The notes under the pieces: generated by a model | Told to the model about the DNA's origin: nothing | What the model saw: the letters and a program-made list of their open reading frames with translations, nothing else | The model's database searches: none | Shown here: positions 24,128 to 31,704 of the stretch, piece after piece | Numbering within the stretch: the first letter of the stretch is position 1 | How the letters are laid out: each line of letters starts with the position of its first letter | Position numbers and translations under genes: made by a program | From: a virus | Strand: one strand, 5' to 3' | DNA: 64,000 bases | Virus record (IMG/VR): IMGVR_UViG_3300024999_000053 | Coordinates: 53,964-117,963 of that record

Positions 24128-25397
24128 AATCGTAGACCTCCCCTTGAATATCTGTATATGGCATAGGATATTGAATTAATTTAGAGAGTAATTCTTCATA
24201 TCTATCTTGGTCTGATACTACGCTAGGAAAGTACATAGATTGAACTTCTATTTCTTCATCCCAATCAAATATTGCTCTCCCTTTTGCTTTTTTAGGGATA
24301 AATGCTGCTTTTGAATTTCCTAAAACCATATTAGAATTTATTGGGTCTTTTACACGGTATACAAGATTAGCGTCAAACATGGCTTTGAGTTCACTAAAGT
24401 TACCTATTTTGCCTAAACTATTTGCACTCGGCCTTTGAATCGCACCAATGCTAAATATACCTTGTGAACGACCTTGATGAAGTAAGCGATTAAATGATTC
24501 ATAAGCAGGAGAAGTAAACTCAGCCATCTCATCACAAATGACTACAATTGCTGGCATTTTGTTACCTAACTTTAAGAATTCAGGGAAATTTCTAGCTCCA
24601 GTTTTACTAACAATTGGCGATCTTCTGTCATTCTCATCATTAACTTGTTTTAATAATTTCTCAATATGTTGAGGTTCTTTTGCCCACATAGCACCATACT
24701 TTTCAAAATATTTAAATTCTCCTAGTTTTGGATCACATATTACTGGGATTACAGAAGGTTCTTTATCCATGCCTTTTATACTGTTTATTAGTAGCATTGT
24801 ATAAATGGCTGTATGACTGAAATTTGACTTACCACTTCCCATCATTCCACAAACGAGCAATGTTAAAATCTCTGCTAAATCCTTTACAATAAATCCATTA
24901 ATCGAATACCCAAAAGGAATAGGAATCATCATACCTTTTTTTAGATATGAAGTCGGGTCAAAATTATAAGGATACATTTTTGTTCTATTCACATTAGATA
25001 TCGTCATATGAACCGCCATTCCATGTTGCTCAATTTGACAATTGCCTGTTTCTCCTAAAGAATCTGCAAATGTTTGTTCTAATTTTTTAAAATTTTCGAA
25101 ATTTAATCCAGCAGGAAGATTAATTACAAAAAACCAAGTTTCATTATTATGTTCATCTAAACTTTTAATCCTTTGGATTACTTCTTTAATACTTTTTGGT
25201 CTTCTTAATTTAGTTTGTTCTATTAAATTTTCATCTTTTGGGTTTACAAGATGTCTCTTGATAATTATCGGTCGATAATCTTCTCCATAATGAAACACAA
25301 TTACATCGTAGACTTTTGCAGGAATCCCACCACCACGTTCTCTTCCTTTTTTCCATTGTTTAATTGCAATATCATAAGCATCCAATTTTTTTGACAT
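24024..25397 (-). CDS. FtsK/HerA-like DNA translocase ATPase
   Basis: A 457-residue protein. Walker A is GMMGSGKS (184-191) and Walker B is AIVVICDEMAEF (283-294). The segment LLHQGRSQGIFSIGAIQRPS (305-324) is the FtsK/TcpA-type motif region. The N-terminal 180 residues form a beta-rich domain without membrane helices. TcpA-like proteins drive double-stranded DNA through the membrane in Gram-positive plasmids. Here it is the first gene of an operon with a relaxation protein, a small membrane protein and an M23 wall hydrolase. The ATG follows AAGGTG; an ATG 39 nt upstream lacks an SD. A phage packaging role is less likely. Confidence 0.7.
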   Translation of the reverse strand: MSKKLDAYDIAIKQWKKGRERGGGIPAKVYDVIVFHYGEDYRPIIIKRHLVNPKDENLIEQTKLRRPKSIKEVIQRIKSLDEHNNETWFFVINLPAGLNFENFKKLEQTFADSLGETGNCQIEQHGMAVHMTISNVNRTKMYPYNFDPTSYLKKGMMIPIPFGYSINGFIVKDLAEILTLLVCGMMGSGKSNFSHTAIYTMLLINSIKGMDKEPSVIPVICDPKLGEFKYFEKYGAMWAKEPQHIEKLLKQVNDENDRRSPIVSKTGARNFPEFLKLGNKMPAIVVICDEMAEFTSPAYESFNRLLHQGRSQGIFSIGAIQRPSANSLGKIGNFSELKAMFDANLVYRVKDPINSNMVLGNSKAAFIPKKAKGRAIFDWDEEIEVQSMYFPSVVSDQDRYEELLSKLIQYPMPYTDIQGEVYDYESNKSYKGLLPRFKSIGTSRTLYLLEHNTNPFT

Positions 25398-25443
25398 AAA
25401 TTCACCTTCTTTATAATGATTATGAATAATTAACAAAAGTGTG

Positions 25444-25471
25444 TATATACGTTTGCTAAAACCTTATTCAA
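25444..25471 (-). promoter_or_regulatory. Promoter of the transfer-like operon
   Basis: On the minus strand: TTGAAT (25471-25466), 16-nt spacer, TATATA (25449-25444). The -35 touches the palindrome at 25471-25494, and a half-site (CAAACG) lies in the spacer. Confidence 0.5.
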
Positions 25472-25494
25472 ACCGTTTGCCTATACAAACGGTT
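25471..25494. promoter_or_regulatory. Operator palindrome of the transfer-like operon
   Basis: AACCGTTTG (25471-25479) and CAAACGGTT (25486-25494) form a 9-bp dyad with a 6-nt centre, directly upstream of the -35. A third half-site CGTTTG is at 25450-25455. Binding would block the promoter. Confidence 0.6.
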
Positions 25495-25554
25495 AACAAG
25501 CTAAAAACCGCATGTAGCAAGGATTCTAAAATCAAAGAAGAGAAGGAGGAACAA

Positions 25555-25584
25555 TATGACGACTGATATAATTGAATGTATGTG
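25555..25584 (+). CDS. Nine-codon mini-ORF with strong SD
   Basis: AAGGAGG-N5-ATG encodes MTTDIIECM and a stop. The SD is too good to ignore but the product is tiny; it may be a leader or chance. Confidence 0.2.
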
Positions 25585-25646
25585 AGGGGATAGCAGATAA
25601 TGTTTGGTAAATATTGCGAGCTTGTGATAAAAAGGATAAAGTAAAA

Positions 25647-25695
25647 TAAGGTAATCTATAAATATCCCAAAATAAGGATACAATAGATTACCTTA
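25647..25695 (-). terminator. 13-bp inverted repeat, probable terminator of the small membrane gene
   Basis: TAAGGTAATCTAT (25647-25659) pairs with ATAGATTACCTTA (25683-25695). On the minus strand it is followed by a T-rich stretch (TTTTACTTTATCC). Confidence 0.55.
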
Positions 25696-25715
25696 ATATA
25701 ATAAAAAATGTTTGA

Positions 25716-25802
25716 TTATTTGATTAGATTTAATAAACTCGCAGAACATGCAATCACTAAGGATGATCCAGAAACAATACATATAACTCCTATCAATGCC
25801 AT
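25716..25802 (-). CDS. 28-residue membrane peptide
   Basis: ATG 9-10 nt after AAAGGAG. The product is one hydrophobic helix (ALIGVICIVSGSSLVIACSA) with a Lys at the end. It is located behind an array of GTATAC sites that overlap its likely promoter, so it is probably regulated. Roles such as a toxin, signalling peptide or membrane anchor are possible; none can be chosen from sequence. Confidence 0.55.
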   Translation of the reverse strand: MALIGVICIVSGSSLVIACSASLLNLIK

Positions 25803-25878
25803 AACTATTCAACTCCTTTGGAAATTATCATAAGTTTAATATCTCCAAAGAAAAGATAAATATACATTTTAAGTATTG

Positions 25879-25931
25879 GTATACAAAAAGTTTACCAGTA
25901 TACAAAGGTATACTTATTAAAAGTAGTATAC
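25879..25931. promoter_or_regulatory. Array of four GTATAC operator boxes
   Basis: GTATAC occurs at 25879, 25898, 25908 and 25926, within TGGTATAC / GTATACCA contexts. On the minus strand these boxes coincide with possible -35/-10 elements (TTGGTA-N16-TATACC and TTTGTA-N17-TATACC), suggesting an autoregulated promoter for the 28-residue gene. Confidence 0.55.
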
Positions 25932-25941
25932 CAAAAGAAAA

Positions 25942-25961
25942 AGCCCTGATTTTTCAGGGCT
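25942..25961 (-). terminator. Intrinsic terminator on the minus strand
   Basis: AGCCCTGA (25942-25949) pairs with TCAGGGCT (25954-25961); the minus strand continues TTTTTCTTTTGG. It would shield the GTATAC promoter region from leftward transcription coming from the par region. Confidence 0.7.
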
Positions 25962-26073
25962 AAAAATTAATCGTCAAACATCTAATTCATTCTATATAAT
26001 AACTTTCCTCATCCTCTAGTATTACTTTGTCCTGATTTTTAAAAAAATAATCACATAACATTCTTCTAAAAAG

Positions 26074-26212
26074 TAGACATACTAATACAAATATACTTAT
26101 CTTAATAAATAGACATACTTGTCCACATTAACAAACATACAATTGTAGACAAGTATATATACTTACAACTGTAGATATATTTACACACAATCGTATACTT
26201 GCAATAGTACAC
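26074..26212. repeat. Iterated repeats upstream of parM, candidate centromere
   Basis: Imperfect repeats of (G)TAGACATACTT type start at 26074, 26110 and 26146 (36-bp spacing), with degenerate copies at 26172, 26193 and 26205. Type II partition loci usually carry parC repeats just upstream of parM, and ParR binds them. The remaining 25962-26073 shows no gene. Confidence 0.5.
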
Positions 26213-26264
26213 AATGAATGATAAACTACATTATATTGAAATATCATTTAAGGAGGCATTTATA

Positions 26265-27233
26265 ATGAACGAAGAGGTTATTTTAGGTCTTGATGCAGGA
26301 AATTCTTACTACAAAACCAGCGCAGGAATAGTTTTAAGAGCAAGAATTAAGTTCAATACTGAGGGTGATGGTCTACTCAAAAGTAATACTTACCTAGTTA
26401 AAAAAGATGGTTTGAGCCATCTTGTAGGAGACCCAGAAGGTAAAACATACACCAATCCAGATAAATACACCACAACTCATTTTGATTTGTGTACATTAAC
26501 TGCTATTGCTTTAAGTTTTCCAAACTGTAAGGACATCAAAGTAAAATTAGTTGTTGGTACTCCTGCAGGGTACTATAAACAACACGCAACACTATATTTG
26601 GAAAAGTTACGAACTATGGGAGCACAAACAATTAATATTGGTGATGGCAGAGGCAATATTAATATTGAAATCACTGATTCTATTTGTTACATTCAATCTG
26701 GAATAACTGATTCTCAAAAAGAAAAATTCGATTATCCCCTATTAGTTTTAGATTTTGGTGGTGGAACTTTAGACGCTTCATTGTGGCGCAAAGGTGATGA
26801 TATTAACCCTGAAAATACTGAAGTAATTTTGGATTCAAAAGTTAGTTATACTCAATTTGGTTTTGATCAAATATTAGAACAAATGACAACGACCTTTAAT
26901 TCTAAAAATGGAACTAAATTTAAACCTCATGAATTATTGCAGTATCTCAAACGATCAGAAATTACTTTGCGAAAACAAAGTTATGACTTGCAAAAAACAA
27001 AAGATGAAATTCTTGTAGATTATATCGATAATGTAATTTCTTCTTTGGAGCAAACATTTGATTTACAACAAGCATTAGAAACATGTGTCATGGGTGGCCC
27101 TGCTGAAATATTGTTACCTTATCTTAATATTAAACTTGATAATACAGCAAAATTATCTAGTGAACATCCTCAATTAACTAATGCTTTAGCATATCTTGAT
27201 GGAGGAAAACAATATTGGGATTTGGATGAGTAA
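26265..27233 (+). CDS. parM: ParM-like actin ATPase (plasmid segregation)
   Basis: A 322-residue actin-fold ATPase. Phosphate-1 is LGLDAGNSYYK, phosphate-2 is LVLDFGGGTLDASLW and the adenosine motif is CVMGGPAEI. ParM-type proteins form filaments that push plasmid copies apart. The ATG 8 nt after AAGGAGG is chosen over one 51 nt upstream that lacks an SD. ParR-like gene follows 2 nt after the stop; repeats lie upstream. Together they form a type II partition locus. The precise ParM/Alp subfamily is not determined. Confidence 0.75.
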   Translation: MNEEVILGLDAGNSYYKTSAGIVLRARIKFNTEGDGLLKSNTYLVKKDGLSHLVGDPEGKTYTNPDKYTTTHFDLCTLTAIALSFPNCKDIKVKLVVGTPAGYYKQHATLYLEKLRTMGAQTINIGDGRGNINIEITDSICYIQSGITDSQKEKFDYPLLVLDFGGGTLDASLWRKGDDINPENTEVILDSKVSYTQFGFDQILEQMTTTFNSKNGTKFKPHELLQYLKRSEITLRKQSYDLQKTKDEILVDYIDNVISSLEQTFDLQQALETCVMGGPAEILLPYLNIKLDNTAKLSSEHPQLTNALAYLDGGKQYWDLDE

Positions 27234-27235
27234 CT

Positions 27236-27595
27236 ATGGGTAGCCTAAGAAAATATGTTGGCACAAATCTTAGTTCAAAAAATGATACAATTTTAATTGA
27301 TTATGTAAATCAAATGGAAGAACAAGGAATTTCTAATTCACAGTTGGTTAAAACTTGTTTAAAATTTTATATGGATTATTATCCAAAAAAACTTAAACTG
27401 GATGAATTTAATGAGAAAATTACTGATAATATTGTGTCAGGCAATATTAAGGTTTCTGTAAACAGTGTAAATCCAAGAAAGACTAGAAAGAAAAATGAAG
27501 TTGTTGTGGAGCCTGAGCAGTTTGAAGTGGTTATTCCTGATAAAAAGAAGGACAGTATTTTTATTAAAACTATGAATAATCTTATGTCCGAGTGA
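27236..27595 (+). CDS. parR: ParR-like adaptor
   Basis: A 119-residue protein directly behind the ParM-like gene. The N-terminal half looks like a ribbon-helix-helix type DNA-binding domain (LIDYVNQMEEQGISNSQLVKTCL) and the C-terminal half is basic (NPRKTRKKNEVVV) with a short helix. Size and position match ParR, which links the centromere to ParM filaments. Assigned mainly by context. Confidence 0.55.
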   Translation: MGSLRKYVGTNLSSKNDTILIDYVNQMEEQGISNSQLVKTCLKFYMDYYPKKLKLDEFNEKITDNIVSGNIKVSVNSVNPRKTRKKNEVVVEPEQFEVVIPDKKKDSIFIKTMNNLMSE

Positions 27596-27616
27596 TTAAT
27601 TTGATTTAATTTATAA

Positions 27617-27657
27617 AAACACTATCCAAAATTAACTGGATAGTGTTTATTTTTTTC
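27617..27657 (+). terminator. Terminator of the parMR operon
   Basis: AAACACTATCCA (27617-27628) pairs with TGGATAGTGTTT (27637-27648) followed by ATTTTTTT. Confidence 0.85.
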
Positions 27658-27707
27658 GCTTATTTCATCCGACCCGAACACATAAACATTTTGTCAAAAA
27701 AGATATA

Positions 27708-27736
27708 TACATGTTGATAACTTTTTATGCTATAAT
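27708..27736 (+). promoter_or_regulatory. Extended -10 promoter upstream of the rep leader
   Basis: TACATG (27708-27713), 17-nt spacer, TGC-TATAAT (27728-27736). A possible SD (AAGGAG, about 27772) follows but only very short frames are open, so the transcript to the terminator at 27969-28013 may be untranslated (about 270 nt). Confidence 0.45.
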
Positions 27737-27968
27737 ATTCCTGTGGATAATTTAATTTATTAGAAGGAGAATTGTATCAACCTGTCGAATATATAACTTA
27801 ATCAAATTAACTCAATAAAATGCAAAAACACCTGACCTCTTGCAAAGATCAAGTGTTTTCTGGCAAAATGTTCTCACCAACATTAAGCTTTTAGTTCTTA
27901 AAGATATTGTACCCTAAGTTTAAGATAGAATCAAGTATAAACTTAGTGAATAATTTAGTAAGATTGCT

Positions 27969-28013
27969 AAAGTTAGTAGTTGGTGCAGAGATGTACATGC
28001 TACTAACTTTTTT
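27969..28013 (+). terminator. Intrinsic terminator in the rep upstream region
   Basis: AAAGTTAGTAG (27969-27979) pairs with CTACTAACTTT (28000-28010) and runs into T6. It would end transcripts from the 27708 promoter before the antisense-RNA region, unless it acts as an attenuator. Confidence 0.75.
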
Positions 28014-28047
28014 ATTGAGTAAGGTTATTAAAATTTAATAGGTAATG

Positions 28048-28128
28048 AAAAAATCTCCTAGTTAGTGCTTGAGTTGTGGCGACACATCACTAAACTAGGA
28101 GACCCCTGAAGACTCGTATTGAATTCTT
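28048..28128 (-). ncRNA. Antisense RNA controlling the replication initiator
   Basis: A minus-strand transcript of about 80 nt, bounded by a consensus promoter (28135-28163) and a strong terminator. The terminator stem is TCTCCTAGTTAGTG (28054-28067) against CACTAAACTAGGAGA (28088-28102, one bulge), with T6 on the minus strand from 28053 down to 28048. It is complementary to the rep leader and covers CTGAAGACT (28106-28114), the element that can free the rep SD. The start at about 28128 is estimated from the -10. Confidence 0.7.
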
Positions 28129-28211
28129 TAAGTCATTTTATCATGATTTTAAAAATTTGTAAACAGTCTTCAGCATCGCTACGCTCATTTTTTGAAAATG
28201 CTGAAAGAAGG
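28106..28211 (+). promoter_or_regulatory. Alternative-pairing leader of the rep gene
   Basis: CTGAAGACT (28106-28114) can pair with AGTCTTCAG (28165-28173). The overlapping TTCAGCAT (28169-28176) can instead pair with ATGCTGAA (28198-28205), which abuts the rep SD AAGAAGG. The two pairings exclude each other. Antisense RNA binding to the first segment would favour the SD-occluding hairpin. Confidence 0.6.
28135..28163 (-). promoter_or_regulatory. Promoter of the antisense RNA
   Basis: Minus strand TTTACA (28163-28158), 17-nt spacer, TAAAAT (28140-28135). Confidence 0.7.
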
Positions 28212-28219
28212 TTTTAATC

Positions 28220-28933
28220 ATGGATCTAATTATTCCTAACGAATTACCAATTGTTGTTCAACCTACTGTAGTTAATGTTTTTGGTCAGACCCAAGCTGAA
28301 TTATTATCTCGTTTAAAATACTGGATGAATAGAGCAACTAAATATCGTGATGGTTTTCTATGGGTTTATAAGACTGTAAATGATTGGGCCTTAGAACTCA
28401 ATAAATCAGTCAAGACGATTCAAAGAGCAATTAAGGATTTAGAGAATAAGAAAGTTCTTATCTCAGAACAATTTGAATCTAAAGATTGGTATCATGGAAA
28501 ATCATATAGAATTGATTTAGATGTATTGTATAAATTATTAGGTGTGCCTAAACCTGTGGATAAAAAAAGACAAGATGTCCAAGAAGTTGAACAAAATGTC
28601 TCAATCATTACACCTATACCATCAATATCTAATTCTGTATGTATGGATTCTAAAAATTATGATTGTCAAAAAGAAGAATTTTGGAAAGATGAAGATTGGC
28701 CTTTGGTGAAGATATTAGGTGATTGTCGAGTAGATCCAGATTCCAATTTCGGTGTAACAATAGGTAAAATCTGTAAGGAATTAAAAGTATCATCAGACCA
28801 ATTGAAAGAAGCACTTTCAATATTATTTAATGCGAAATTTCATATTAAGAATCCATTTGGTTTCGTTAAAAAAGTTCTTAGAGATTTTGTTTCAGGAGAA
28901 AGTGCCTATTTTAATTATCATTATCAATCATGA
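28220..28933 (+). CDS. Plasmid-type replication initiator
   Basis: A 237-residue protein. The N-terminal half is a winged helix-turn-helix (RDGFLWVYKTVNDWALEL followed by SVKTIQRAIKDLENKKVL), the arrangement of many Gram-positive plasmid Rep and DnaD-like initiators. A linker (about 112-150) joins a C-terminal helical domain (ITIGKICKELKVSSDQLKEA-like) similar to DnaD-type tails. The SD AAGAAGG is 8 nt before ATG. Upstream lie an antisense RNA and alternative hairpins, the classic copy-control layout. No catalytic nuclease motif is seen, so theta replication is more likely than rolling circle. Confidence 0.65.
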   Translation: MDLIIPNELPIVVQPTVVNVFGQTQAELLSRLKYWMNRATKYRDGFLWVYKTVNDWALELNKSVKTIQRAIKDLENKKVLISEQFESKDWYHGKSYRIDLDVLYKLLGVPKPVDKKRQDVQEVEQNVSIITPIPSISNSVCMDSKNYDCQKEEFWKDEDWPLVKILGDCRVDPDSNFGVTIGKICKELKVSSDQLKEALSILFNAKFHIKNPFGFVKKVLRDFVSGESAYFNYHYQS

Positions 28934-28947
28934 AAGGATATGTTGAA

Positions 28948-29166
28948 ATGCAAAGACAAAAAACATGGGAACTTAAAGAATGTCAAGATTCATATCAAGA
29001 ATTAATTGATTCAGTCGAATCAGAAGAAATTCAAGTAAGTGAAAGAATGAAAGTTATTGCTAAAGAAATAGCAATAACTTCATATTTGAATAATTTAGAA
29101 CCTAATTTAGAAAATTTCAAGAATAGAGTTGTTAGAGAAAATAGAGTTATGAATCATAATTATTAG
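28948..29166 (+). CDS. Small protein coupled to rep
   Basis: 72 residues from ATG 9 nt after AAAGGA; an ATG overlapping the rep stop lacks an SD. It is helical and charged (ERMKVIAKEIAITSYLNNLE). Its position suggests a replication or copy-control accessory. Confidence 0.5.
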   Translation: MQRQKTWELKECQDSYQELIDSVESEEIQVSERMKVIAKEIAITSYLNNLEPNLENFKNRVVRENRVMNHNY

Positions 29167-29181
29167 ATTTATTAATTAATA

Positions 29182-29553
29182 TCAACCCTCCACAATATCA
29201 ATGAAAAATTCACCTTGACTATTACCTAATTTTCCATCCATTCGACCAAACAGCAATTGTCCACCATTACTATATTTTACAGAACTAACATTTTCACCAC
29301 AACATTCGCATTTCATATCCTTTGTCATAAATAATCCATCATGTGTGGCATCAGGAAACATATCTTTAATAATTTCATTAAATGTTATAATTACTTCTGC
29401 TTTTGCTTTTTCAATTGATGAGTAATATTCAGGTTTTGCAAAAACTCCAGATTCATCTTCATTATTATTTAATTGCACTCCAAATCTCACTTGGTATTTG
29501 ATGTTGTTAGTATTAGTGGTATTTTTACATTTGAATTGTTTAATTTTACTCAT
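29182..29553 (-). CDS. Hypothetical protein with CECCG motif
   Basis: A 123-residue protein; mixed alpha/beta with a KCECCGENV cluster near residue 83 that may bind metal. It is the last gene of the - strand nucleotide-metabolism region, convergent with rep. No family recognised. Confidence 0.55.
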   Translation of the reverse strand: MSKIKQFKCKNTTNTNNIKYQVRFGVQLNNNEDESGVFAKPEYYSSIEKAKAEVIITFNEIIKDMFPDATHDGLFMTKDMKCECCGENVSSVKYSNGGQLLFGRMDGKLGNSQGEFFIDIVEG

Positions 29554-29660
29554 TTTTTCCTTCTTTCATTGCTTTATTTTTATTATTAACATCCATTCTC
29601 ACAAACTAAATACCTTTCTGATTCTCTTTTTGATCCCCCATATCTCCTCGTATTCCACCT

Positions 29661-30011
29661 TTAGAACAAGATTTCCTCTCGACATTCAGGACAAATTCCC
29701 TCTTGTTTGCAATATTTTTCATTTTCTGTTTCAAGATAGTCATAGAATGCATTTTCATCCAGTATTTCTATAATTGGTATTTCTTTATTAATAAACTTAA
29801 TCCATATGTCATTTGAAACATCGTACTCAAGGAAGTTTTCAATGTCATTATCATCATTGCTTTTATTGCGTTCAGATTTTTTAACATTATTTTTTAATGA
29901 TTGATTATACATATAATCTGCATAATCATTGCATGGGAAATTACAAGAACTATTCTTTGCCCTATCGCACATATTACACATTTTATGTATTTCCTTATAA
30001 TCTTCCTTCAT
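29661..30011 (-). CDS. Cys-rich hypothetical protein
   Basis: A 116-residue protein with CNMCDRAKNSSCNFPC near the N-terminus and CPEC at the C-terminus, probably zinc-binding at both ends, separated by an acidic middle. It has an SD (AAAGGAG). The 29554-29660 gap holds no convincing gene. Confidence 0.55.
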   Translation of the reverse strand: MKEDYKEIHKMCNMCDRAKNSSCNFPCNDYADYMYNQSLKNNVKKSERNKSNDDNDIENFLEYDVSNDIWIKFINKEIPIIEILDENAFYDYLETENEKYCKQEGICPECREEILF

Positions 30012-30049
30012 TTATTTCTCCTTTATTTATTATATAGTAATTTGTTTTA

Positions 30050-30477
30050 TTAAATATTTGGCAAGTAATAATCAACGATATATCTTACTGCTTCTTCTAA
30101 TGTTTCGCATCTTTTTGTAATACACAATTCCATCCAAGGATGACTTTTATTTTTACCAAATCCAATAACTGGCTTATCCCATACATCATGTGCCATACAA
30201 ATTTCCATTGCAGTGCCAATACTATCAGAAAAATCAAGATTTACTATAGTTAAATCGCTTCTTTTTACCATTTGTAAGTCAAATTTTTAACTTCTGATTC
30301 GGTATATGTATTTGGATTCATTTCAAAATTATAATATCCCACAGGATTGATTGTGTGTATTTGATTATCAGAAGATATTCTTAGTAATCTTTCTGCTTTT
30401 AATCTCCAAGAATTCATTTCTTCTAATGTTAGTCCACTCATTTTTCCTGCTATGTAAATGGTAAATTTATTATTCAT
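30050..30477 (-). CDS. Nucleoside 2-deoxyribosyltransferase-like enzyme in two frames (-1 frameshift)
   Basis: Two overlapping frames together make one protein. The first (30477-30265, 70 residues) has the family start IYIAGKMSG and NPVGYYNFEM, then ends out of frame. The second (30271-30050, in the -1 frame) supplies VKRSDLTIVNLDFSDSIGTA and KPVIGFGKN. The junction contains AAATTTG (30286-30280) in the phase X XXY YYZ. A -1 slip there yields ...VKNLDLQMVKRSDL..., the expected uninterrupted sequence of about 139 residues. Either programmed frameshifting or a one-base deletion explains it. The enzyme family transfers deoxyribose between bases and fits the neighbouring nucleotide genes. Confidence 0.65.
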
Positions 30478-30480
30478 TTA

Positions 30481-31050
30481 TCAACATTCTCCAATCTTCT
30501 CTAAAATATATTCTACACAAAGCTCAAAATCATAGTTTTTAACCATATAATCTACTTCTTGATTGACTATTTCATATGTGAATTTTTCTTCATCATCTGA
30601 TTTCCTTCTATTCCATTCCGTTTGATCAAATCCATCCCTATTAATTGCTCTTTGTTTTCTAGTTGGTTCATTTACATCAATGAAAAATGATATGATATTG
30701 TCTTTGAAATATTTCTTGAGTTCGATTAATCCTAACAAATCGAGGACTACTATGTAACTATGTTTTGATAAATCAATGCTGTTTTTGCTGACTCCATAAA
30801 ACCATGTGTCTTTTTCCCCTCCAACTAAGGTATTGTATTTTCTACATTCAATAAATTCTTCTTTCTCAATCATATCTTCAAATTGTTTTCTTGTAATGAA
30901 ATGATACGGATTCCCTTCTGATTCATTGGGACGCATACTTCTAGAAGTATGCGATACTACCATAGAATAATTGTAATTATCTGATATATATTTTGTGATT
31001 GTATCTTTACCAGCCCCACTAAAAGCACAAATTACTACAAGGTGATTCAA
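30481..31050 (-). CDS. Guanylate kinase-like protein
   Basis: A 189-residue protein. Walker A is SGAGKDT (11-17). The GMP-binding signature is SHTSRSMRPNESEGNPYHF. A lid-like RAINRDGFDQTEWNRR follows. It would phosphorylate (d)GMP, or a related nucleotide, for dNTP supply. Start is a TTG 7 nt after GAGGTG, overlapping the end of thyX region by spacing of 1 nt. Confidence 0.75.
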   Translation of the reverse strand: MNHLVVICAFSGAGKDTITKYISDNYNYSMVVSHTSRSMRPNESEGNPYHFITRKQFEDMIEKEEFIECRKYNTLVGGEKDTWFYGVSKNSIDLSKHSYIVVLDLLGLIELKKYFKDNIISFFIDVNEPTRKQRAINRDGFDQTEWNRRKSDDEEKFTYEIVNQEVDYMVKNYDFELCVEYILEKIGEC

Positions 31051-31051
31051 A

Positions 31052-31678
31052 TTACTTCACCTCGATATCATCAAAAATTACAGGTATTTTACTTTTTAAT
31101 TCTTCTAATAGCATAATAGCAACTTCACGCATTTGTGGGTGTGCTACCTTTGCTGTTCTTAATCTAAAGAAGTGTCTTAATTCTCTAAGATTCATAGTAA
31201 CAACAATTTCGGTCTTTAATGAATTAGGCAATACTGAACGTGCTTCTTGAGGACTTGCTCCTAATGCTAGTAATTCAAAATATGTAATTTCTGCTTGTAA
31301 ACATCCAATTCTCCAAGATTGATATAATTTAGAATCCTCATCCCAAAACAAAGGTTTAATAACTGTAATTTCTTTACCAAATTTCTCTTGATTATAATTA
31401 CAATATCTGGTGCTTTCTTGAGCATAGGAAGCAATTCTATGTCTCACAATTTCATGTGTAACGCCTCTATCGCAGATGAACTTAACTGAGATATTAAAAT
31501 GTTCAATCATAGCCTCATGGCCTCTTTTAATTAGGTCTGCAACGAATTTTTTAGATGAGTCTGGAGTAATTTTGTCTTCACTTTTATAACAGGTTCTTCC
31601 TACTATTTCAATATGTTTAAGAATTTCATATCCATTGACTTGATCTAATATTTCTACACTTGCATTAATAATTTTCAT
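31052..31678 (-). CDS. thyX: Flavin-dependent thymidylate synthase ThyX
   Basis: A 208-residue protein with the ThyX signature RHRIASYAQESTRY (79-92), equivalent to RHRxxSxxExSxRY, and the C-terminal LRELRHFFRLR. It makes dTMP from dUMP using FAD, NADPH and methylene-tetrahydrofolate. Length matches the family (about 210-250). It is followed by the guanylate kinase gene and preceded by a hypothetical gene with a promoter at 32251-32279. Confidence 0.92.
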   Translation of the reverse strand: MKIINASVEILDQVNGYEILKHIEIVGRTCYKSEDKITPDSSKKFVADLIKRGHEAMIEHFNISVKFICDRGVTHEIVRHRIASYAQESTRYCNYNQEKFGKEITVIKPLFWDEDSKLYQSWRIGCLQAEITYFELLALGASPQEARSVLPNSLKTEIVVTMNLRELRHFFRLRTAKVAHPQMREVAIMLLEELKSKIPVIFDDIEVK

Positions 31679-31704
31679 TTAATTATTCCTTCTTTCATTT
31701 TTAA

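Noticed and set aside
24024-25397. FtsK/HerA ATPase as a phage packaging terminase
   Set aside because: The QRPS-type FtsK motif and partners (relaxation protein, M23 peptidase) fit DNA translocation through the envelope better; no portal or capsid genes are near.
29560-29660. Short SD-led frames between the 123- and 116-residue minus-strand genes
   Set aside because: The frames are 11 and 16 codons long, overlap SD sequences of real genes and show no protein-like composition.
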